Below, in pieces: positions 8,095 to 16,652 of a DNA stretch of 64,000 nt. Source of the DNA: Candidatus Aminicenantota bacterium (GTDB lineage Bacteria > Acidobacteriota > Aminicenantia > S016-38); assembly GCA_027068075.1 (NCBI GenBank), contig JAMOUJ010000005.1, positions 588,162 to 652,161 on the forward strand, given 5' to 3'. Position 1 is the first letter of the stretch. Each line of letters starts with the position of its first letter. The notes beneath the pieces were generated by a model. That model searched no databases. It saw only the letters and a list, made by a program, of their open reading frames with translations, and was not told the origin of the DNA. Position numbers and translations under genes: made by a program.

Positions 8095-9453
8095 TCAGGG
8101 CTGGGGGAATCTCCACAGGGTCATGATTATTATCTTGAGGTCAAGCCACAGGGACCAGTTTTCAATGTAGTAAAGGTCGTAATTTATCCTTTCTTCTATG
8201 GATGTGTCTCCCCTTAAGCCGTGAACCTGGGCCCATCCCGTCAGTCCGCTCTTTACCTTGTGGCGGAGCATGTATTTGGGGATCATTTTCTTGAATTTCT
8301 CCACATATTCGGGCCTTTCCGGCCTGGGTCCCACTATACTCATGTCCCCCTTTAAAACATTGAAGAGTTGGGGGAGTTCGTCCAAACTCCACCTTCTGAG
8401 AATTTTCCCCAGGGGAGTCATCTTATCCTCCGGGGCGGCCCAGGATTTATCCGCCCCGGGAAGCATGGTTCTGAACTTGTAGATGACGAACTCTTTCCCG
8501 TCCAATCCCATTCTTCTCTGCTTGAAGATTACCGGCGGGCCGGAGGTTATGAGGATGAGGAGAGGAATTATTACGAAAGCCGGAAGGAAGACCACGATGG
8601 CTCCCAGGGAAACCAGAATGTCAAAAATCCTTTTTACTATAAGGTTCCATCCCTGGAGGGGCACATGGGTTATGTTTATGGCGGCCACCCCGTTCAGTTC
8701 CTCCAGGCTGTGGTGGAGGATTACGAAGCCCAGAAGGTCTGGCACCACCTTTATTTCCAGAACATTTTCCGAGAGGGCTTTTATGAGTTCCATGGTGTCC
8801 ATTTCCCGCAGGGGATGGAGTATGTATACTTCGTCCACCCTGTTTCTGGCCACGAAGTCCAGCACTTCCCTTTCACCCCCCAGGGTTCTTGGGGAGGGAA
8901 AATCGCCGAAAATCCCCACCACCTCTATACCCAGGGGGGAAAACCTTTCCAGGGCGGAAAGCAAACTCCCCACGGTTTTCCCGCTCCCCACGATGACCAC
9001 CCGGGTCTTTTGCCATTTCCACTTTTTCTTCAGAATAGCCCTTATCCCTCCCCGGAACACGGGGCCCAGCACCGAGGCCACTCCGAGATAGGTGGCCAGG
9101 AAGAGGTGGGAGATTTCGTGGGAAAGGCCCAGGTATGTGCGGAGATAGGAAATTATCCCCAGGGAAAGGAAGACCACCACCAGGTTCACGAAAAACAGGG
9201 TCAGGGTCTCGTCGGACCTCCTCCAGATGAGTTGTCGGGAATAGGGTCTGATCAGGGAGAAGGCCAGCAGGTGAAGGAAGAGGAAGAGAAGGGAAAACCA
9301 GAGATAATACCGGAGGGGAGGGATGCCTTTGGTTACGGGCAAAAGACCCGAATAGAACCTCAGCCAGAAGGAGAGGTAAAAGGCCGTGAGGACCAGGAGA
9401 ATGTCCGAGAACAGAAGGTAAAGTCCGCTTACAAATTCCTTTCTTTTGATCAT
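8095..9453 (-). CDS. Polyprenyl-phosphate sugar-1-phosphate transferase (WbaP/WcaJ-type)
   Basis: A 452-residue enzyme that starts repeat-unit assembly of surface polysaccharide by placing a sugar-1-phosphate on undecaprenyl phosphate. There are four N-terminal membrane helices, then a Rossmann-like central region (VVIVGSGKTVGSLLSAL, about 150-165). The catalytic C-terminus has KRIFDILVSLGAI, IYKFRTM, WSLDELPQLFNVLKGDMS and VGPRPERPEYV, followed by KSGLTGWAQVHG. These are the standard bacterial sugar transferase motifs. It is the third gene of a unit with two glycosyltransferases; the start overlaps the upstream stop. The sugar cannot be deduced. Confidence 0.92.
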   Translation of the reverse strand: MIKRKEFVSGLYLLFSDILLVLTAFYLSFWLRFYSGLLPVTKGIPPLRYYLWFSLLFLFLHLLAFSLIRPYSRQLIWRRSDETLTLFFVNLVVVFLSLGIISYLRTYLGLSHEISHLFLATYLGVASVLGPVFRGGIRAILKKKWKWQKTRVVIVGSGKTVGSLLSALERFSPLGIEVVGIFGDFPSPRTLGGEREVLDFVARNRVDEVYILHPLREMDTMELIKALSENVLEIKVVPDLLGFVILHHSLEELNGVAAINITHVPLQGWNLIVKRIFDILVSLGAIVVFLPAFVIIPLLILITSGPPVIFKQRRMGLDGKEFVIYKFRTMLPGADKSWAAPEDKMTPLGKILRRWSLDELPQLFNVLKGDMSIVGPRPERPEYVEKFKKMIPKYMLRHKVKSGLTGWAQVHGLRGDTSIEERINYDLYYIENWSLWLDLKIIIMTLWRFPQP

Positions 9454-10529
9454 TTCAGAACTTCCTCCACCGCCTTTATTATGGCAGAGCGGAAATTCTC
9501 CCTGGAAAACCTCAGAGCGTTTTTTCTTATCTTCTGGGGATCGTAGGAATCCGCCTGGAATTTTTCAAGGACCTCCAGGAGGGCTCCGCTGGTCTGGGGG
9601 TAGAAGAATTCCCCGGTGCCCTCCGTAATGATGTCCAGGGCTCCGCCTTCCCTGTAGCCTATAACCGGGACCCCGCAACTCTGGGCTTCCGCCATGACCA
9701 TGCCGAAGTCCTCCCGGGCGGGATGTATGAGGGCCAGGGCTCCACAGTATAGTTCCCGGAGTTCTTCTCTGGTTACGGCAGGTATTAATTCAACATTTTT
9801 CCCGGCCATCTTCCGGTGCCTTTTATACAGGGGGCCGTCCCCCACTATGATGAGTCTGGAGTCCCCCAGGGATGAGAAGGCCTGAAGGAGCAGGTCCAGC
9901 CTTTTGTAGGGAACATGGGAAGATACGGCGAGGAAATGTCGGGGTTCTCTTCTTTCACACCGGAAGAAATCGGTGTCCACCGGAGGATGTACTACCCTCG
10001 CCTCCCTCCGGTAATACCGACGAATTCTCTCCTTCACCAGAGTGGAATTGGCCAGGAAAAGGTCCACTCTGACGGAGGAGGACACATCCCAATTTCTCAG
10101 GGATTTCATCAGGAGGTTTACCATTATCCTTCTCATCCCCCTGTAGTGGCCGAAATAATCGGGAAAAAGGTCCCAGGCGTACCTCATGGGGGTGTGGCAG
10201 TAGCAGATGTGGGGAACCCCAGGCGGTGGAATTGCTCCCTTGGCCACGCAGTGGCTGGAGGAGAATATCAGGTCAAAGTTCTCAAACCTGAACTCCTCCA
10301 CGGCGGCGGGGAAAAGGGGGAGGTAGTGCCGATAAAACCTGCGGGAAAAGGGAAGTCTCTGGACGAAACTGGTGTGGATCTTTTTGCCCTCTATTTCTTC
10401 GTTGAGTTTTCCCCTGCGGTAAACCAGGGTGAAGATCTCCGATTCGGGAAAAATGCGTATCAACTCCCCCAGCACGAATTCCCCACCCCTCATTCCGGTG
10501 AGCCAGTCGTGAACCAGGGCTACCTTCAT
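9450..10529 (-). CDS. Glycosyltransferase, GT4 family
   Basis: A 359-residue GT-B glycosyltransferase. The N-terminal fold starts MKVALVHDWLTGMRGGEFVL. The C-terminal nucleotide-sugar domain has a VSSHVPYKRLDLLLQAF region and the E-x7-E-like stretch (HPAREDFGMVMAEAQSCGVPVI), typical of retaining GT4 enzymes. Both ends overlap neighbours by four bases (ATGA). With the sugar transferase downstream and another GT4 upstream it probably builds a short glycan on the lipid carrier in the cytoplasm. Donor and acceptor are unknown. Confidence 0.9.
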   Translation of the reverse strand: MKVALVHDWLTGMRGGEFVLGELIRIFPESEIFTLVYRRGKLNEEIEGKKIHTSFVQRLPFSRRFYRHYLPLFPAAVEEFRFENFDLIFSSSHCVAKGAIPPPGVPHICYCHTPMRYAWDLFPDYFGHYRGMRRIMVNLLMKSLRNWDVSSSVRVDLFLANSTLVKERIRRYYRREARVVHPPVDTDFFRCERREPRHFLAVSSHVPYKRLDLLLQAFSSLGDSRLIIVGDGPLYKRHRKMAGKNVELIPAVTREELRELYCGALALIHPAREDFGMVMAEAQSCGVPVIGYREGGALDIITEGTGEFFYPQTSGALLEVLEKFQADSYDPQKIRKNALRFSRENFRSAIIKAVEEVLK

Positions 10530-11545
10530 AGCAATCTCCTGTAAACCTCAAGGTGGCCCCGGGCGGACTTCTCCCAGGTGAGGTCTTTCACCCGCTCCCT
10601 GGCTCTGAGGGCCTTTTCCCTGGCCCGCTCTGGATTTCTTAGGACCTCTTCCAGGAGAACTTCCAAGTCCTCCCTTTCTTCAAAATAATAAACTTCTTCC
10701 CCAAGGATTTCGTCCACCGCCCCCACCCGGGTGGTTATTACCGGCACACCGAAGCACGAGGCCTCCATGGGTGGAAAGCCAAATCCTTCGTAGAGGGAGG
10801 GGTGGACCAGAACCTCCGCCCTGGCATACAGGGCTACCAGGGCCTTCAGAGGAATTTTCCCAAGGGTTTCCACCCCCTCGGGCACATCCCCTTTCCATCC
10901 CGCAATCACCAGGGTCAGTTGTGGAAATTTTTTCCTGATTTTCTGGAAAACTTCTATCAGCAGAGGGAACCTTTTATGGGGTTTGTTGTTTCCCACCGCC
11001 AGAATGTAAGGTGAAAACCCCTGGGCCCACTTCACCCTTTCCGGCGAGGGAGGAGTGAAAAACACGGGACTCAAGCCGTTGTGGATTACCCGAAGTTTGT
11101 CGCGGGCTGCGGGGAACCTCGTGGAAAGGTCCCGGGCCGAGCGGGAGGATACTGTGATCACCGTTCTGGCCCTTTTCACCGCCCTGGACATCATGAATTT
11201 CGCGTAGGCGGATGCCCCCCGGGGAAAGAATCGGGGAAAGAGGATGTGAATTATGTCGTGGACGGTTACCACCAGGTTTCCCCGGTACAGTAGGGGGAAA
11301 ACATAGTGGGGGGAGTGGAAAATGCGGTGATGGATTTTTTTTAAATGGCGCCATATTTCCCACTGTTCTCCCAGGGAATATCCACGACTCTTTACGGTCC
11401 AGCACCTTCCGGGAAGTTTTCCCCGATCTTCGGGATAACATAGGAACCCCATTTCAATTTTTCCCTGGAGCCCTTCCACCAGGTTCTGAATGTAGACCCC
11501 TATTCCGTAGTCCCTGAGTTTTCTCGCATCCATGAGAACTTCCAC
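10526..11545 (-). CDS. Glycosyltransferase, GT4 family, probable leaderless GTG start
   Basis: A GT-B enzyme that heads the polysaccharide operon. The C-terminal half contains GNNKPHKRFPLLIEVF and HPSLYEGFGFPPMEASCFGVPV, the donor-binding region of GT4. The track starts at 11581, but the GTG at 11545 gives VEVLMDARKL, aligning with the usual 'MKILIDAR' family start and leaving 339 residues. This GTG is exactly 7 bases after a TAAAAT box with TTGCAT 17 bases upstream, and there is no Shine-Dalgarno. I infer a leaderless GTG-initiated mRNA. Confidence 0.88.
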   Translation of the reverse strand: MEVLMDARKLRDYGIGVYIQNLVEGLQGKIEMGFLCYPEDRGKLPGRCWTVKSRGYSLGEQWEIWRHLKKIHHRIFHSPHYVFPLLYRGNLVVTVHDIIHILFPRFFPRGASAYAKFMMSRAVKRARTVITVSSRSARDLSTRFPAARDKLRVIHNGLSPVFFTPPSPERVKWAQGFSPYILAVGNNKPHKRFPLLIEVFQKIRKKFPQLTLVIAGWKGDVPEGVETLGKIPLKALVALYARAEVLVHPSLYEGFGFPPMEASCFGVPVITTRVGAVDEILGEEVYYFEEREDLEVLLEEVLRNPERAREKALRARERVKDLTWEKSARGHLEVYRRLL

Positions 11546-11552
11546 AAGGTTT

Positions 11553-11581
11553 ATTTTAAGACGGTAAAACCCGCCATGCAA
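11553..11581 (-). promoter_or_regulatory. Leaderless promoter of the polysaccharide operon
   Basis: On the reverse strand TTGCAT (11576-11581), 17-base spacer, TAAAAT (11553-11558), then 7 bases to GTG (11545). The predicted transcription start falls on or beside the start codon. It lies in the 84-base gap to the divergent gene at 11630, which has its own AGGAGG site. Confidence 0.6.
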
Positions 11582-11629
11582 ATGAGGATTTTTTGCTTTC
11601 CCATCGTAAAAAGATGTAGGAGGTGGTCC

Positions 11630-12160
11630 ATGAGGAAATTCGTAATCTTTCTATTCTTAATTTCAAGCCTTCTTCAGGCCCGGGGATTGTGGTGGATCAA
11701 GGGCAGGAGCGGAGAAATGAGTTTCCAATTCCTGACGCCCGAGGAGGTTTTCGTCAGAGGAAAACGGATGAAGATAAAGGGATGGGAAGTGGACCTGGGG
11801 GAATTGAAGGCCCGGAGAAGAATTCAGATTAAGGACCGGGATTCGGAGGTTGAAATCTGGGTGGAGCCTTTCCGTTTAAACCTTAAGAACCCCTCCTCCG
11901 GAGCCTACAGAAAAATGCGCCTCCGGGTCCGGGGGGAGGACGATGTGAGCATAAACATCCCCCTCTGGCTGCTGAGGGTCTTCATGTGGTTCGCATCCCA
12001 TGTGGATATGGAGGGGGATACCCACGGAGAGGAGGCTCTGGTCAGGGGGTTTTTCAAGTTTTTAAAACATCCTGAGCAGTATGTGGGGGGATACATAGGT
12101 CCTTTGAAATTCGCCTATTTCAAGGATGAGGATGAGGAGGTGGAAATAGTTTTTTATTAG
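11630..12160 (+). CDS. Small exported protein of unknown function
   Basis: The track opens at 11576, but the ATG at 11630 has TAGGAGGTGG just upstream and begins a clean signal peptide (MRKFVIFLFLISSLLQARG), giving 176 residues. The mature part is rich in charged residues and beta-prone stretches (RRIQIKDRDSEVEIWVEPF), with a more hydrophobic helix near 115-125. I do not recognise a family. It precedes the Ser/Thr kinase gene by 18 bases, so the two may be co-expressed, and it could act as a periplasmic partner of the kinase's N-terminal part. That link is inference. Confidence 0.72.
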   Translation: MRKFVIFLFLISSLLQARGLWWIKGRSGEMSFQFLTPEEVFVRGKRMKIKGWEVDLGELKARRRIQIKDRDSEVEIWVEPFRLNLKNPSSGAYRKMRLRVRGEDDVSINIPLWLLRVFMWFASHVDMEGDTHGEEALVRGFFKFLKHPEQYVGGYIGPLKFAYFKDEDEEVEIVFY

Positions 12161-12167
12161 TTTAAAA

Positions 12168-12173
12168 TATAAT
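12168..12173 (+). promoter_or_regulatory. Possible -10 box directly before the kinase GTG
   Basis: TATAAT ends 5 bases before the GTG at 12179; an overlapping TAAAAT lies at 12163-12168. The -35 is weak. GAGG is only one base from the GTG, too close for a normal ribosome site. A leaderless or translationally coupled start is possible. Confidence 0.35.
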
Positions 12174-12178
12174 GAGGT

Positions 12179-14608
12179 GTGACGAAGAAATTTATATGTT
12201 TTTTTCTGATCTTCTCCCTGCGGGCCGCCGTGGTGGAGGACTATTATCGCCTCATGTTTTCCTCCGCTCCCCTGGAGCGGAAACTGGAGGGGCTTTTTGA
12301 AATCTTGAAAGAGAGGGGGGATTTTTACCATGCCTACTCCTCCTCCGCCGGGATAATGGCCTATGGGGGCCTGGGTTTTTCCACTCCCTTTTCCCCGGGG
12401 TCCTTTCAACACAAATTTCTTCTCTTCCTCTATAAAAGGGATCTTTCCAGGTCGGTTCAGGACCTTCTTCCCCGAATCAAGAACCCACCTTTCAATCCCT
12501 TTATCCTCAAGGACCTTTTTGAAGCCGGATGGGAGGGCAAGGGAAATGTGGATCCCAGAACATCGGCCTATTTGAAGAGTTTGAGTAGGGGATTTCCTTC
12601 CCTTTCCGAGGCAGAGTGGTTTTACACCAGGTTTTCCCGCCACCGCCAACGGGAGGTTTCCCTCTTCTTCGTCTTCTGGTACCTCAATTCCCTTTTAATA
12701 AAAAGAAGGGCGGCCTCGGCCCTTCCTATGATAGAGTCCTGGCAGAAAAAAAGTCCCTTTAAATATCCCTTCTGGTTTCTCCTCCATTATTACTATGTCA
12801 TAGTGAAAAAGCCTCACCAGCGCCTGCTTTACATTTTGAAGGCCACCCGGGAGACCGAAAAACTCTATCTCCTGGACCTGCACAACCTTTATAAGAGGAT
12901 GCTGGCCACCAGTTACGGAAAACTTGGGCAATTCAACAAGGCCCTGGAAAAATTTAACGAAACGCTTAAATTCTACAGGACCTTCGGTAAGAGGAAGGCC
13001 GTGGTGGATGTCCTCATTTCCAGGGCCTATTTGTTCTACGAGAACTATCTTTACGAGGCCGCCCGGGAAGACCTGATAAAGGCCCTGGATATATTGAAGA
13101 AATACCCTTCCTATAAAAGGGCGTATGTTTATTCCCTCCTGGCCCTGGTCATGGTGAAACTGAACAGGGTGGATGAGGCTGAACGCTACGCTAAACTCGG
13201 GCAGAATGAGGCGAAAAAATACAGATTCTCCACGGCCCTCTACTCCTCCAGGCTGGCCCTGGCCAGGGCTTACCTGGGCAAGGGTCGGGTGGGGGAGGCC
13301 CTGAGCATTGGAAAGGAAATGGAGGCGGTGGGAAGGAAGAAGGGGGACAGGGAACTTCTTTTTTCCAGCCTGGAACTGGAAAGGCTGTGCTACGAGCGGA
13401 TGGGGGATTATTCTAAGGCAGCGGCCAAGACGAGGGAGGCCCTTTCCTATGCCCCTACCCCCCGGGACAAACTCAAAATTTACTTAGAACTGTATAAAAC
13501 CCTTTCTTCCCTGGGAAGAAGGGGTTTAATCCCCTGGGTTATTTATTCCCTGAGGGCCTACCCTTACATCGTGAAGGCCCGACGCCTGGCCTCCAGTATG
13601 AGGCTGGAGGACTTCCCCACCCGGGAGGTTCGCTACGAATTTCTGAAGAACACCATGGAAATATACACCCTCTTCGGCAAGGCCTCCATGAATGTGGCCG
13701 GGATAATGGCGGGGCTTTTCCTTCTCCTGGTGCTTTCGGTGGGAGGTGGATTTTTCCTACTGCACAGAATGAAGCAGGATGTTCTGGGTTCGTATCAAAT
13801 CGTCAAGGAACTGGGTCGGGGAGGGATGGGGGTGGTTTACCTGGCCAGAAGCATAAAGACGGGAAACAAGGTGGCCTTAAAGGTCATGGACGGGATAAAA
13901 GCCAGCCCCCAGGAGTTGAGGAATTTTATAGAGGAGGCCGAAATACTGAAGAAACTTTCCCATCCCAACATAGTCCGCTTTCTGGACAGCGGCCAGGAGG
14001 GAACTACCCTTTACATAGCCATGGAATACATCAGGGGGAGTTCCCTGTCCGCCATTGCCTCCAGCACTCCCCCTCCCTTCGCCCTGGCGGATGTACAGGA
14101 GGTGGCCCTGGGCACCGGCCTTGCCCTCTCCTATCTTCACAGGCACAATGTGGTCCACAGGGACATAAAGCCCTCCAACATACTGATTGAGGGCCGTTTT
14201 GAGGACCTGGAGGGGGTTAAAAGCGAGGATGTAAAACTTACCGATTTTTCCATCGCCAGGACCCTGAAGGCCTTTCAGGAATCCACCGCCAACATAGTGG
14301 GAACCCCCCACTTCATATCCCCGGAGGCCCTCAAGAGCGGAATCATAACCCCTGCCTCGGATGTTTACGCCTTCGGGGTTCTTCTTTTCTGGATGCTCAC
14401 GGGGAAATACCCCTTCCACCACTCGGATTTTTCCATCATGATCTCCTGGATCCTTACGGTGCCTCCCCCATCCCTTTCCCGGTTCGTGGAGGTTCCACCC
14501 TGCTGGGAGGAGATTGTGGGGACCTGTCTTGCCAAGGATCCTTCCGAAAGGTTCCCCTCGGGGAAGGAACTTCTGGAGGCCCTTCTCCGGTGCGGTTCGG
14601 TTGACTAA
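12179..14608 (+). CDS. TPR-containing Ser/Thr protein kinase with C-terminal kinase domain
   Basis: An 809-residue membrane kinase. The N-terminus MTKKFICFFLIFSLRAAVV looks like a signal sequence or anchor. Residues about 200-470 hold tetratricopeptide-like repeats, for example LGQFNKALEKFNETLKFY and GDYSKAAAKTREALSYA. A membrane helix (IMAGLFLLLVLSVGGGFFLL) is near 508-530. The Hanks kinase domain then runs to the end: GRGGMGVVYLA, VALKVM, HRDIKPSNILI, GTPHFISPEA, DVYAFGVLLFWMLTGKYPF. The DFG motif reads DFS. The order is inverted compared with PknB, where the kinase is N-terminal. GTG start. Confidence 0.9.
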   Translation: MTKKFICFFLIFSLRAAVVEDYYRLMFSSAPLERKLEGLFEILKERGDFYHAYSSSAGIMAYGGLGFSTPFSPGSFQHKFLLFLYKRDLSRSVQDLLPRIKNPPFNPFILKDLFEAGWEGKGNVDPRTSAYLKSLSRGFPSLSEAEWFYTRFSRHRQREVSLFFVFWYLNSLLIKRRAASALPMIESWQKKSPFKYPFWFLLHYYYVIVKKPHQRLLYILKATRETEKLYLLDLHNLYKRMLATSYGKLGQFNKALEKFNETLKFYRTFGKRKAVVDVLISRAYLFYENYLYEAAREDLIKALDILKKYPSYKRAYVYSLLALVMVKLNRVDEAERYAKLGQNEAKKYRFSTALYSSRLALARAYLGKGRVGEALSIGKEMEAVGRKKGDRELLFSSLELERLCYERMGDYSKAAAKTREALSYAPTPRDKLKIYLELYKTLSSLGRRGLIPWVIYSLRAYPYIVKARRLASSMRLEDFPTREVRYEFLKNTMEIYTLFGKASMNVAGIMAGLFLLLVLSVGGGFFLLHRMKQDVLGSYQIVKELGRGGMGVVYLARSIKTGNKVALKVMDGIKASPQELRNFIEEAEILKKLSHPNIVRFLDSGQEGTTLYIAMEYIRGSSLSAIASSTPPPFALADVQEVALGTGLALSYLHRHNVVHRDIKPSNILIEGRFEDLEGVKSEDVKLTDFSIARTLKAFQESTANIVGTPHFISPEALKSGIITPASDVYAFGVLLFWMLTGKYPFHHSDFSIMISWILTVPPPSLSRFVEVPPCWEEIVGTCLAKDPSERFPSGKELLEALLRCGSVD

Positions 14609-14629
14609 AGGGCCTGCCTGTGGCAAAAT
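14601..14629 (+). promoter_or_regulatory. Promoter of tRNA-Leu and the tig-clpPX-lon operon
   Basis: TTGACT (14601-14606) overlaps the kinase stop region. CAAAAT (14624-14629) follows after 17 bases and ends 10 bases before the first base of the tRNA. No other promoter is evident before tig, so the tRNA and the protease genes may share this transcript. Confidence 0.5.
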
Positions 14630-14639
14630 ATCCAAGGTT

Positions 14640-14721
<82 letters not shown>

Positions 14722-14730
14722 TTTAAGGTT

Positions 14731-16065
14731 ATGCAAATCCATCTGGAAAAAATCAGCGAAACCAAAAGGAAAATTTCTATGCATCTGGAGCCCGAGGAGG
14801 TGCTCCCCGATTACAGAAGGATTCTGAGGTTTTACGCCCAAAATGCCAAGGTTCCTGGGTTCAGAAGGGGGAAGGTTCCCCTTTCCCTGGCGGAGAGGTT
14901 ATTTCACGAAAAGGCGGTGGCCCGGCTCCTGGAGGAAAAACTCATTCCGCTTCTCAGGGAGGAAATCCTCAAGAGGGCTAAACCCGTGAGGAATCCCCTC
15001 CTCAAAGACTGGAGTTTTGACAGGGAGAAGGGGGTGGATCTGGAGGCGGAGTTTGAAGAGATGCCGGAATACGAAGTGGAGGGATACGAGGAACTTGAGG
15101 TGGAGGTGGAGAAAATAGATACATCCCCGGAAAAAATGGTGGAAAATACCCTGGAGGACCTCCGCCGCAAGAACACGGTGCTGGAAAAGAAGGATGAACC
15201 GGCCCAGGTGGGCGACCAGGTGTACATTCACCTTCAGAGGATGGATAAAAACACCAAAAAGCGGTTTCCACTGGAAAAATACATGGTGGAAGTTTCAGAC
15301 CAGGAGGGTTTACCCTCCAATTTGATAGGGAAAAAGGCCGGAGAAACCTTTTCCTACACCGAGACCTACCCGGAGGATTATCCGGTGAAGAGGCTGGCTG
15401 GGAAGGAGATAGTTCACGAGGTTAAGGTCCTGGATGTGAGAAGGCCCGTTCTTCCTCCTCTGGACGACGAGTTCGCCAAGAAGTACGGATACAAAAACCT
15501 CCAGGAGATGAAAAAAGAACTTCTGAAGCGGGCGAAGGAGCAGATTAAGGAAATGAGGGAAGGGAGGATAGAAGAGGAGATAAAGAAGAAATTAAGGGAG
15601 AAAAACCCCATCCCTCTCCCGGAGGTCCTGGTGGATGAGGAGTTCAGAAAACTGGCCACCTCCACCCTCATGGACATAACGGCCAGGGGAGGAAGGGTGA
15701 GCGAGGAGGAGTGGGTGGCCATGAGCCCTCAGATAAAGAAGGAGGCGGAAAGGAGGGTTAGAGACCGGTTTATACTTTTAAAGATAGGTGAAAAACAGGG
15801 CTTTCAGGTGGAAAAAAAGGACATCAGGGAGAAAATAAAGGAGATGGCATCGGCCAGGGGAATAACCCAGAAGCGCATGAGGGAACTGTTGAAAAAGGAA
15901 GGCATAACCGACGAGGACTTGAAGGAGAGCCTTCTCATAGAAAGGGCCCTCAATTATGTGAAGGAGCATGCTATAATTAAAGAGAAGGAGAAAAAGACCC
16001 GAAAAGGAAAAACCAAGGATAGCAAAGGAACGAAAAAAGGAACCAAGAAAGGGAAGAAAAAATGA
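14731..16065 (+). CDS. tig: Trigger factor, ribosome-associated chaperone/prolyl isomerase
   Basis: Binds nascent chains at the ribosome exit. The track start at 14683 lies inside the tRNA; the ATG at 14731 gives [15 protein letters not shown], the expected first strand, and 444 residues. The ribosome-binding signature is present as [10 protein letters not shown]. The FKBP-like domain spans about 150-240 and a helical C-terminal domain follows. Unusually, the last 25 residues form a lysine-rich tail ([13 protein letters not shown]). There is almost no leader after the upstream tRNA and only a weak AAGG. The stop overlaps clpP by 4 bases. Confidence 0.95.
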   Translation: MQIHLEKISETKRKISMHLEPEEVLPDYRRILRFYAQNAKVPGFRRGKVPLSLAERLFHEKAVARLLEEKLIPLLREEILKRAKPVRNPLLKDWSFDREKGVDLEAEFEEMPEYEVEGYEELEVEVEKIDTSPEKMVENTLEDLRRKNTVLEKKDEPAQVGDQVYIHLQRMDKNTKKRFPLEKYMVEVSDQEGLPSNLIGKKAGETFSYTETYPEDYPVKRLAGKEIVHEVKVLDVRRPVLPPLDDEFAKKYGYKNLQEMKKELLKRAKEQIKEMREGRIEEEIKKKLREKNPIPLPEVLVDEEFRKLATSTLMDITARGGRVSEEEWVAMSPQIKKEAERRVRDRFILLKIGEKQGFQVEKKDIREKIKEMASARGITQKRMRELLKKEGITDEDLKESLLIERALNYVKEHAIIKEKEKKTRKGKTKDSKGTKKGTKKGKKK

Positions 16066-16652
16066 CATATATACCCATACCCTATGTAATTGAGCAGACC
16101 GGAAGGGGGGAAAGGGCCTACGACATTTATTCCCGCCTTCTGAAGGACAACATTATTCTTCTGGGCTTTCCCATTGACGAAACCACCGCCAACCTGGTGG
16201 TGGCTCAACTTCTTTTCCTGGAGGCCCAGGACCCTGAAAAGGACATTTACCTTTACATAAACAGCCCCGGGGGAGAGATAACCGCCGGCCTGGCCATTTA
16301 CGACACCATGCAGTTCATAAAACCCGATGTGGTGACCATCTGCATAGGACAGGCGGCCTCCATGGCGGCGGTTCTCCTGGCCGCCGGGACCAAGGGTAAA
16401 AGGTTTTCCCTTCCCCATTCCCGGATAATGCTCCACCAGCCCATGGGAGGCTATCAGGGCCACGCCCCGGATGTGAAGATATGGACCGATGAAATTTTGA
16501 GGCTCAAGGACATGCTCCTCTCCATCCTCCACAAGCATACGGGCCAGCCCAAGAAAAAATTGGAGCGGGATACGGAGAGGGATTACTTCATGGACCCCAA
16601 GGAGGCCCTTGAATACGGCATAATAGATAAAATACTTGAAAAAAGGGAATGA
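16062..16652 (+). CDS. clpP: ATP-dependent Clp protease proteolytic subunit
   Basis: Serine peptidase that forms the double-heptamer barrel working with ClpX. At 196 residues it is of normal length. The catalytic triad is visible: Ser100 in [10 protein letters not shown], His125 in [10 protein letters not shown], and Asp174 in [11 protein letters not shown]. There is no long propeptide. It overlaps tig and clpX by 4 bases each, so the chaperone, the protease and its unfoldase should be made together. Confidence 0.97.
   Translation: MTYIPIPYVIEQTGRGERAYDIYSRLLKDNIILLGFPIDETTANLVVAQLLFLEAQDPEKDIYLYINSPGGEITAGLAIYDTMQFIKPDVVTICIGQAASMAAVLLAAGTKGKRFSLPHSRIMLHQPMGGYQGHAPDVKIWTDEILRLKDMLLSILHKHTGQPKKKLERDTERDYFMDPKEALEYGIIDKILEKRE

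Noticed and set aside
8368-9546. A 392-residue forward ORF opposite the sugar transferase gene
   Set aside because: The reverse strand encodes a clear polyprenyl-phosphate sugar transferase; the ORF is compositionally biased with no motif.
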